A stretch of DNA of 6,203 nt from JBDSEG01 sp039920165 (GTDB lineage: Bacteria; Pseudomonadota; Gammaproteobacteria; Burkholderiales; Burkholderiaceae_C). Positions 1 through 5,141 of this stretch are shown here, one piece after another. The notes beneath the pieces were generated by a model that was not told the origin of the DNA, searched no databases, and saw nothing but the letters and a program-made list of their open reading frames with translations. The DNA is taken from assembly GCA_039920165.1 (NCBI GenBank), contig JBDSEG010000118.1:1-6203 (forward strand). Direction: 5' to 3'. The position numbers were made by a program, and so were the translations under genes. Position 1 is the first letter of the stretch; each line of letters opens with the position of its first letter.

Positions 1-457
1 GCGTGGCCTCGGTGCCTTCGATACGCGTGTCGGCGATCTGCGTGAAGCGTTGGAAGATCTCGCGCGCGATCGCGCTGTCGCTGCGGTGCTCGAAGGGCGC
101 CTCCACTTCCTCGTCGCGATTCAGGAAAGCGCTGTCGTCGCGCACCACGATGGTCGCGGTGCTGCGCCCGGGCTGGGAATCGAGCGAGGCGTCGACGCTG
201 GCCAGCGGCCCGTCGATCAGCGGCGCGAAGCGGCCATTGCCGATGTCCAGCTCGACGCGTACGCGCGAGAAAGGCTGCGCCGTGTCCCCCGGCCAGTGCA
301 GCCAGGCGCCGTTGGCGTCCAGGCACAGCACCATCTTCAGCTGCGCCTCCCACAGGGCGTCCATCTCCTGCGTCACCTCGATCTCCTCGATGCGCCGGAG
401 CTCGTCCTCGCTCGCTGCGCGATCGCCGAAGAAGACGCGAAAGCGTTGTTCGCTCAT
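1..457 (-). CDS. Phage late-control gpD/VgrG-like hub protein (Afp8/Pvc8-like), N-terminal 152 aa, cut by the left edge
   Basis: The translation from the ATG at 457 is open to the window edge and begins MSEQRFRVFFGDRAASED. Recognisable gpD-like elements are: an opening strand FRVFFGDRAA (6-15) and helix/strand EIEVTQEMDALWEAQLKM (25-42); then FSRVRVELDIGNGRFAPLID (63-82), ASLDSQPGRSTATIVVRDDS (90-109), and RSDSAIAREIFQRF (125-138). This last run resembles the 'SD.aIA..I' segment of late control D/VgrG proteins. These form the trimeric hub that joins the inner tube to the spike and baseplate. The start is firmly set by GGAGG 7 nt upstream (465-469) and is not in frame with the ATG of the nearby repeat. 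The C-terminal domains, including any spike-docking OB fold, lie outside the window. Whether this is a separate hub or a fused hub-spike cannot be told. Confidence 0.82.
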   Translation of the reverse strand, partial: MSEQRFRVFFGDRAASEDELRRIEEIEVTQEMDALWEAQLKMVLCLDANGAWLHWPGDTAQPFSRVRVELDIGNGRFAPLIDGPLASVDASLDSQPGRSTATIVVRDDSAFLNRDEEVEAPFEHRSDSAIAREIFQRFTQIADTRIEGTEAT

Positions 458-464
458 GCCGAAA

Positions 465-469
465 CCTCC
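465..469 (-). promoter_or_regulatory. Ribosome binding site of the hub gene
   Basis: GGAGG on the minus strand, 7 nt before the ATG at 457. It fixes the start of the truncated hub gene, and it shows that this gene has its own strong translation signal downstream of the truncated repeat. Confidence 0.8.
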
Positions 470-483
470 GTCGTTCGCACGGC

Positions 484-522
484 GGTGCGAGCTTGCTTGG
501 GGTGGCTCGGCGCGGCGCTCAT
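484..522 (-). repeat. Dispersed intergenic repeat, truncated copy, between the LysM gene and the hub gene
   Basis: It matches the first 39 bases of the long copy (3939-3977) at 36 of 39 positions. The differences on the plus strand are at 503 (t for c), 507 (t for c) and 514 (g for t). The second half of the long copy, including the CCCCTTGGGGGG box, is missing or too diverged to recognise beyond 484. The segment therefore has lost the 7-bp inverted repeat. It starts 2 nt after the LysM stop (the stop is at 525-527). Its open frame (MSAAPSHPKQART..., 22 codons) runs on to an ATGA overlap with the hub start at 457. Confidence 0.78.
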
Positions 523-524
523 GT

Positions 525-797
525 TCAAGCCTTCGGCACGATCAGCATGTCGCCGGGCGCAGCAACGAGGGTGCGCCCGTCGAGCGCGGTGTTGGCGTCG
601 GCGATATGCCAGAACTGCGTGGCGTCGCCGGTGCGCGCCTGCGCGAACAGGTCGAGCCGGTCGCCCGACTGCACCACCTGCGGCTCGCCGCCGGCGGGTG
701 TCAGGCGACGCAGCTTGAGCGCGACGACCTTTTCGCCGGTCGAGGTGGTGGTCTCCACGGTGCTGACCTTGGCGTAGCGAGAGTTGGGCAGGAACAT
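525..797 (-). CDS. LysM-like baseplate protein, 90 aa
   Basis: The N-terminal half (SRYAKVSTVETTTSTGEKVV) looks like a short beta strand region common before tail LysM domains. The C-terminal half follows the LysM/gpX pattern: VQSGDRLDLFAQARTGDATQ (42-61), then FWHIADANTAL (62-72) and PGDMLIVPKA (81-90). In phage tails and eCIS, such domains connect tube or hub proteins to the baseplate and do not necessarily bind peptidoglycan. With the gene upstream it reconstitutes the tube-plus-LysM architecture of Afp7/Pvc7, so the two products probably work as a pair at the tube-baseplate junction (inference). AGGAG lies 8 nt before the ATG and overlaps the stop of the upstream gene. The stop is 2 nt upstream of the first dispersed repeat copy. 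Confidence 0.87.
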   Translation of the reverse strand: MFLPNSRYAKVSTVETTTSTGEKVVALKLRRLTPAGGEPQVVQSGDRLDLFAQARTGDATQFWHIADANTALDGRTLVAAPGDMLIVPKA

Positions 798-805
798 CGT
801 GGTGT

Positions 806-812
806 CTCCTTA
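806..812 (-). promoter_or_regulatory. Ribosome binding site of the LysM gene, overlapping the upstream stop
   Basis: TAAGGAG on the minus strand combines the TAA stop of the tube-domain gene with a near-perfect anti-Shine-Dalgarno match, 8 nt before the LysM ATG at 797. The arrangement supports coupled translation of the two products. Confidence 0.8.
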
Positions 813-1481
813 CAGCGGAATCAGCTCGACAATCTGCTCGGCCGTGTTGGCCAGGTTGGCGATGGCCTGCGCTTCCTTGGCCAGGCTCGAGTACTCGAGG
901 GCGCCCTTGGCCAGAACGTCGTCGGAGCAGTCGTCGACTGCGATCACGCTCAGCGTGATGTCGACCTCGGCGCGTGTCGGGTTCAGCACCGCGTCGTATT
1001 CAAGTTCGCTGATGCTCATCGAGTCGATGGTCACAGGCAGCACGCGCGTCAAGCCCCAGATGAACAGGATGCGCGGGTAGGTCTCGCGCGGAATCGGCTG
1101 GGCTGGCGGGTTGCTGGCTGCGCCACCGCCGATGGCGCTGCCGATGGCGTCGATGGCGGCGCCGATCAAGCCGGCGATCTTGCTGCTGGGCAGCACCATT
1201 TTTTCCAGCGCCGCCAGTTGCGGGCCGATGCCGAACATCTGCGCCAGCGCCTTGCCTTCATCGAGCATGTTGGCGGCGCTGAAGTGGGCCTTGAAAGTGA
1301 TTCTCTCGAAGGTCTGCTCACCGGCCTGCGTGGTCTCACGCTGCGTCGCTCCGGTGGGCCGCGCCGGGATCTGTAGCGAGCGCGACAGCGATTCCGGGTT
1401 GAACTGGAAGATGACGACGTTGGGGATCGGCCCGATCAGGCTGGTGCCGTACTCGATCATGGCGCCGCGCAGCAGGGTCAT
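810..1481 (-). CDS. CIS tube-domain protein (Afp7/Pvc7 N-terminal-like), 223 aa
   Basis: The N-terminal IFQFNPESLSRSL (24-36) and the later pair PRILFIWGLTRVLPVTIDSM (136-155) and YDAVLNPTRAEVDITLSVI (162-180) are hallmarks, from memory, of the contractile-injection-system tube protein N-terminal family (CIS_tube). In Afp/PVC a protein of this type sits where the inner tube meets the hub, and its C-terminus carries a LysM domain. Here the LysM part is a separate downstream gene. A hydrophobic, Gly/Ala-rich stretch at 101-122 (KIAGLIGAAIDAIGSAIGGG) is probably a flexible linker or amphipathic helix. The C-terminal ~40 residues are helical (LAKGALEYSSLAKEAQAIAN). GGAGG lies 9 nt before the ATG at 1481, which also overlaps the previous stop as ATGA. 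An in-frame ATG at residue 8 is an alternative start. The gene ends in TAAGGAG, which also forms the ribosome binding site of the next gene. Confidence 0.88.
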   Translation of the reverse strand: MTLLRGAMIEYGTSLIGPIPNVVIFQFNPESLSRSLQIPARPTGATQRETTQAGEQTFERITFKAHFSAANMLDEGKALAQMFGIGPQLAALEKMVLPSSKIAGLIGAAIDAIGSAIGGGAASNPPAQPIPRETYPRILFIWGLTRVLPVTIDSMSISELEYDAVLNPTRAEVDITLSVIAVDDCSDDVLAKGALEYSSLAKEAQAIANLANTAEQIVELIPL

Positions 1482-1756
1482 GGCTGGGTCCCTCCACCGC
1501 CCAGCTGGCCGGCAATGCGCTGTGCCATCTGCGTCGCGAGTGCACCGGCGCTGGGCGCCGCCATGCTGCGCAGGCGGCCGGCGTCGAGGTGTTGCAGCGG
1601 CGCGTGCGCGCCGATCTCTTGAGTTGCCATGGCCTCGGCCAGTGCCGGCCCGAGGGCGCGCGCGGCCGCCTGCGCGATGGCCGGGTCGATGCCGCGCAAG
1701 TCGAGCACGAGTCGGTCGATATGCAGGCGGCGCGGGGTGGACGGGGTGGAACTCAT
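1478..1756 (-). CDS. Small eCIS-associated protein of unknown function, 92 aa
   Basis: I do not recognise a named family. After a Ser/Thr/Pro start (MSSTPSTPRR) comes a strand-like motif LHIDRLVLDLRGI (11-23). An Ala-rich amphipathic helix follows (PAIAQAAARALGPALAEAMA, about 25-44), then a His/Leu-containing linker, a second Ala-rich helix (GALATQMAQRIAGQL, 71-85) and a Gly tail. No cysteines, signal peptide or membrane segment are seen. It is very likely a real gene: it is joined by ATGA overlaps to the ATPase upstream and the tube-domain protein downstream, and AAGGAAGG lies 4 nt before its ATG. Its position between the ATPase and a tube/baseplate protein suggests a small partner or adaptor for assembly, but that is inference. 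It could also be a minor structural subunit. Confidence 0.8.
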   Translation of the reverse strand: MSSTPSTPRRLHIDRLVLDLRGIDPAIAQAAARALGPALAEAMATQEIGAHAPLQHLDAGRLRSMAAPSAGALATQMAQRIAGQLGGGGTQP

Positions 1757-3891
1757 CGCGCCTTCCTTTGCGAAGCGATCAGCTCGGCGTAGGGGCCGAA
1801 CTGGTCCAGGCTGTTGGCCCGCTCCAGCTTGTCGTACTCGCGCTGCACGGCGCGCACCAGCGCGGCCATCGTCAGGCGCCGCTCTGCGCCCTCGGATGCG
1901 CTTTGCAGGCAGGCCTGGAACACGATGGCGCGGATGTGGCCGCCGGCCAGCGGGAAGCGCTGCGCGAGGAAGTCGAAATCGACCTCGCTGGCATCGACGC
2001 CCGTGGGCACCATGCCGCGCCAGATGCGCGCGCGCTCGGCCACGCCAGGCAGCGGAAACTCCACCACGAAGCGCAGCCGGCGCAAGAAGGCCTCGTCCAG
2101 GTCGCGCTTGCGATTGGTCGCCAATATTGCCAGGCCCTTGAAGCGCTCCATGCGTTCCAGCAGGTAGCTGATCTCCAGATTGGCGTAGCGGTCGTGCGCG
2201 TCCTTCACCTCGGTGCGCTTGCCGAAGAGGGCATCGGCCTCGTCAAAGAACAGGATCACGTCGGACGCATCGGCCGCGTCGAACAGGCGGCGCAGGTTCT
2301 TCTCGGTTTCCCCGATGTACTTGTTGACCACCTGCGACAGATCGATGCGATACAGGGGCAACGCCAGCTCGGCGGCGATGGCCTCTGCCGCCATGGTCTT
2401 GCCAGTGCCTGGTGGGCCGGCGAAAAGTGCCGCCAGTCCGCTCTCGTTCCAGGCGCGCGCCGTGCCCCAGTCGTAGTGCGCGCGGGTCAGGTTGTTCATG
2501 GCGGCGACGATCTCGTCGATCTGCTCGGCCTGCTGGGGCGCAAGCATCAGCTCGTCGCGCGTGAAGCGGGGCAGCACGGTCTGCGCCAGGCTGCCAAGGT
2601 CGAGGTCGGCGCGCGCGGCGGCCAGGGTCTCGGCATGCGTCGGCGTGCGGCCCAGGGTGGCCAGCTCGGCACCGACGCGCGCGATGGCGCTGCGCTCGTA
2701 GCGGAAGCGCCGTGCCAGCTCCGGCCAGAGTGCCGCGGCTTCTTGCATCGGCAGCGCTGCGCGCCAGTGCGCCAGCCGTTCGGCGTGGATCAGCGGCGGC
2801 ACCACGATGGGCGGCAGCGCGCCGGGCAGACTGCGCAGCGCGGCGCGGTCATGCAGGCCGACGAACACCGTGAGCGGCAGGCCGGGTAGCGCAGGGGCGG
2901 CCAGCGCCATTTCGTGCGCGCCGGGATCGAGCAGCAGCGCCGCCGGCAGGTAGACCGCGTCGCCGCGCAGCCAGGCGGCGGCCAGCGCCTGTCCCAGTTG
3001 TTCGCGCGGCAAGGCCACGCTGGGCTGCACGGTACGCACGCCAACCTGCAGCGCGCAGGCGGCGGCCAATTCGGCCAGCGGTGCATCGGCCGGGCCGATG
3101 ACCGGGATCAGGCGCAGTCCACGGTCGTCAGCTTGCGAGCGGAGCGCGGCGGCCACGCGGCCGAGCGAAGCGGTATCCAGGCCCTGTGGCAGGTCGACTG
3201 GCAACACGGGCTGCAGGGCCGCCGGCAGCTCGTCGGGCGCGTAAAGCAGCTGGCGGGCGATGAGCGCCGGCACGTGCAGTGGTGCCTGCCACAGTTGCGC
3301 GCCGGACTCAGGCGCGAGCACGAGCACGCCGTGGCGCATCAGCGCATGCGCCGGTGTCATGCAGCGCAGAAGGTCGTCGGGCGCATCCCAGAGGCGCTGC
3401 GCCAGGGCAAAGGTGGGGGCGGTGCGCGCCGCCTCGTTGAGGCAACTGGCGATCACCGGCCCGGCCGCGCTGTCGACGCTCGGCAGCAGCGCCATGGCCA
3501 GCACGAAGCACTCCACCGGTGCGAGGTGCAGCTGTTGCACCACCCAGCCAAAGCTGCCGCGCCTCGCCCCCTCGCCGGCAGGCGCCGCCATGGAAATGCG
3601 GTCGCCCAGGTGTTGTGCCGTCGGATCCTCGGCGAAGAAGGCGCGCTTGTCGCGCTCGTAGCGCAGCAGATCCAGTGCGGCCAGCGTGCGATCGACGCTG
3701 GGCGGCAGCGGTGAGCCGTTGTCGGCGGCGGCCTGCACGCCGCGTTCGCGCCACAGCCAGCACACCTCGCGGCGAAGCCGCAGCGCGACCTGGCCGAGCC
3801 AGTACTGCGCGAGCGCGTCTTCGCCCTGCACGCCGGGCAAGAAGCCAACCGTGGCCGGCAGCAGGGCTTCGGCGGGAGGGTTCACGCTCAT
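1753..3891 (-). CDS. AAA+ ATPase of contractile injection system (Afp15/Pvc15-like), 712 aa
   Basis: The C-terminal half is a complete AAA+ module. Walker A GPPGTGKT is at 492-499, a pore-loop-like KYIGETEKNL at 524-533, Walker B ILFFDEAD at 546-553, and sensor 1 ATN at 591-593. A likely arginine-finger region, AFLRRLRF, is at 601-608 and sensor 2 GGHIR at 650-654. The N-terminal ~250 residues are helical and lack known catalytic motifs. Residues about 259-360 look like a remnant nucleotide-binding fold (LRLIPVIGPADAP) with no P-loop lysine. Afp15-type ATPases are conserved in eCIS clusters and are thought to act in the cytoplasm in assembly or remodelling of the particle; they are not ClpV-type enzymes with Clp N-domains. 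The start at 3891 is supported by AGGGG 4 nt upstream, a sequence belonging to the repeat copy, and by MSVNPPAEALLP beginning the coding-like sequence. The stop overlaps the next start as ATGA. Confidence 0.93.
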   Translation of the reverse strand: MSVNPPAEALLPATVGFLPGVQGEDALAQYWLGQVALRLRREVCWLWRERGVQAAADNGSPLPPSVDRTLAALDLLRYERDKRAFFAEDPTAQHLGDRISMAAPAGEGARRGSFGWVVQQLHLAPVECFVLAMALLPSVDSAAGPVIASCLNEAARTAPTFALAQRLWDAPDDLLRCMTPAHALMRHGVLVLAPESGAQLWQAPLHVPALIARQLLYAPDELPAALQPVLPVDLPQGLDTASLGRVAAALRSQADDRGLRLIPVIGPADAPLAELAAACALQVGVRTVQPSVALPREQLGQALAAAWLRGDAVYLPAALLLDPGAHEMALAAPALPGLPLTVFVGLHDRAALRSLPGALPPIVVPPLIHAERLAHWRAALPMQEAAALWPELARRFRYERSAIARVGAELATLGRTPTHAETLAAARADLDLGSLAQTVLPRFTRDELMLAPQQAEQIDEIVAAMNNLTRAHYDWGTARAWNESGLAALFAGPPGTGKTMAAEAIAAELALPLYRIDLSQVVNKYIGETEKNLRRLFDAADASDVILFFDEADALFGKRTEVKDAHDRYANLEISYLLERMERFKGLAILATNRKRDLDEAFLRRLRFVVEFPLPGVAERARIWRGMVPTGVDASEVDFDFLAQRFPLAGGHIRAIVFQACLQSASEGAERRLTMAALVRAVQREYDKLERANSLDQFGPYAELIASQRKAR

Positions 3892-3977
3892 GTGGCCCCT
3901 ACGCTCGGCACTGACGTGTCCTCGCTACCCCCCAAGGGGGTGCGAGCTTGCTTGGGGCGGCCCGGCGCTGCGCTCAT
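3892..3977 (-). repeat. Dispersed intergenic repeat, long copy, between the Pvc16-like gene and the ATPase gene
   Basis: On the coding strand it runs from ATGAGCGCAGCGCCGGGC (starting 3977) to AGGGGCCAC just before the ATPase ATG. It shares 36 of 39 bases with a second copy at 484-522. It contains the perfect inverted repeat CCCCAAG/CTTGGGG (3930-3936 and 3951-3957; loop 14 nt) and an internal CCCCC-AA-GGGGG palindrome. The upstream gene's stop is embedded in its first bases, and its last bases give the ATPase ribosome binding site. From memory, this sequence type is scattered through Comamonadaceae genomes at gene ends; I cannot confirm this without a search. It contains a 29-codon open frame starting MSAAPGRPKQART that ends in an ATGA overlap with the ATPase start. 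Confidence 0.8.
3896..3900 (-). promoter_or_regulatory. Ribosome binding site of the ATPase gene, supplied by the repeat
   Basis: AGGGG on the minus strand, 4 nt before the ATG at 3891. It is the last part of the dispersed repeat, so the repeat appears to provide the initiation signal. The spacing is slightly short, so initiation could depend partly on coupling to translation of the sequence upstream. Confidence 0.55.
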
Positions 3978-5140
3978 ACCGTCACGCTCGGGCTCGCCTT
4001 GGCCTGCTGGTTGTTGACGCGCAGGATCACACGGTAGTTGCCGGCCGGTAGGGCCGCGGCGGCGCCCGCGATGCTCAAACTCTTTTGATCGGCGGCGGTG
4101 ACGACGTTGTCGAACAGGTGCGCTGTCGTGCCGTCGTCGTTGCGCACGAACAGCACCATGATGTCGTCGCCGGTCGCGCCCAGCAGTTGCCCTTGCAACT
4201 GGAGGTTGCCGCCCACCAGGGCCGCGCTGTTCAAGGTCGGCAACAGACGCGCTGCCAGCATGTTGCTGCTGCGCGTGTGCGTGGGCGAGAGGCGGCGTCG
4301 GGCGACGAGAGGGATCTCGCCGGCCGATAGCGTCCCGCCGTCGGCGATCGGCGTGCCCGGACTGCCTTCCGCGCTGAGCACCAGCCGATCGACGTAGCGC
4401 TCGACGATGCTCAGCATCACGTCGCCCAGCATCACCTCCATGCTGCTGGCGGCGAGGTCGCTGCCATACAGGGTCAGGGTGGCGCCGGCCTCGAAGCGTT
4501 CTGGTTCGACTCTTTCGAGCACCGCGCCGATGGTCGGGATCACGTTGAGCTGCACGCCCTCGCGGCCGATGATCGTCTCCGGCGTCGTCTGGTAGTCGAC
4601 GCCGACGAGCAGCGCGCCGCGCGGCAGGCTGGCCGGCACGATCATCACTGGCCGCATCTGGAAGGCGACCGACAGTCGGTAGCGCTCGTCGGCACCCTGC
4701 ATGATTTTGGACAAGAGGTCGACGCTGGTCTCGTCGAAGCTGAGCTTGAGCGGTTCGGGGTTGTTCTCCAACGCCAGCCGCACACCGAGCGCAACCAGCG
4801 GATCGAGCCGCAGGAAACTCAGCTCGTGCAGAGCCGACATGCCGCGCCCCAGCAGGTCGTGCGCGAGCGCGGTGTCGCTGCTTTCGTCGGGGTCGAAGGC
4901 CGTCAAAAGGTACTTGAGCACCAGCCACAGCGGCGGCGCCTCGCCATCGCGCAGCGACAGATTGCGCAGCTGTGGATCAAATGCGGTCTCGTACAGGAAA
5001 AGGTTGAGCTTGGCGTTGCTGTCGTTGCGCGCGGCGTCTTCCGGCTTGCCGATGGAGACGTCAAAGCCACGCCGGATCAGGTGGTCCTGCAGCAACCGCG
5101 TGACGGCACCGATGGCCCGACCGGAGTCTGCGAGCGACAT
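3974..5140 (-). CDS. Pvc16/Afp16-like tail terminator protein (DUF4255 N-terminal domain), 388 aa
   Basis: This is probably the cap protein that ends the inner tube and sheath of the injection particle, as Afp16/Pvc16 do. The N-terminal ~195 residues match the Pvc16_N/DUF4255 pattern: a first helix (AIGAVTRLLQDHLI), then NLFLYETAFDPQLRN (47-60), LWLVLKYLLTAF (71-82), HDLLGRGMSALHEL (94-107) and YRLSVAFQMRPVMIV (154-168). Residues about 202-285 (PTIGAVLERVEPERFEAGATLTLYG begins the segment) look like an IPT/TIG-type Ig-like domain. Residues about 300-388 look like a second beta-rich module ending NYRVILRVNNQQAKASPSVTV. The frame is open much further upstream, to 5656, but the ATG at 5140 is chosen because it is preceded by AGGA, lies 1 nt after the previous stop, and begins the family-like sequence. 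The stop codon TGA falls inside the first bases of a dispersed repeat. Family call is confident; the capping role is by homology. Confidence 0.9.
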   Translation of the reverse strand: MSLADSGRAIGAVTRLLQDHLIRRGFDVSIGKPEDAARNDSNAKLNLFLYETAFDPQLRNLSLRDGEAPPLWLVLKYLLTAFDPDESSDTALAHDLLGRGMSALHELSFLRLDPLVALGVRLALENNPEPLKLSFDETSVDLLSKIMQGADERYRLSVAFQMRPVMIVPASLPRGALLVGVDYQTTPETIIGREGVQLNVIPTIGAVLERVEPERFEAGATLTLYGSDLAASSMEVMLGDVMLSIVERYVDRLVLSAEGSPGTPIADGGTLSAGEIPLVARRRLSPTHTRSSNMLAARLLPTLNSAALVGGNLQLQGQLLGATGDDIMVLFVRNDDGTTAHLFDNVVTAADQKSLSIAGAAAALPAGNYRVILRVNNQQAKASPSVTV

Positions 5141-5141
5141 C

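Noticed and set aside
3..1376. 457-residue open frame on the plus strand
   Set aside because: It is antisense to the hub, LysM and tube-domain genes, all of which have family-like motifs and ribosome binding sites. The plus frame has neither.
525..1481. Frameshifted, broken single Afp7-like gene
   Set aside because: Both parts have their own start, a good ribosome binding site and a proper stop, so they read as two intact genes.
1111..2889. 592-residue open frame on the plus strand
   Set aside because: It lies opposite the ATPase, the small gene and the tube-domain gene. Its translation is Arg/Gly/Ala-rich low complexity without domain motifs, as expected from antisense reading in high-G+C DNA.
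3928..3957. Intrinsic transcription terminator after the Pvc16-like gene
   Set aside because: The inverted repeat is real, but no U-run follows and the operon clearly continues in the same direction with the ATPase.
3888..4928. 346-residue minus-strand frame overlapping the Pvc16-like gene
   Set aside because: It is the +1 shadow of the Pvc16-like gene and is Arg-rich. Only its last 29 codons, within the repeat, are of interest, and these are reported as a mini-ORF.
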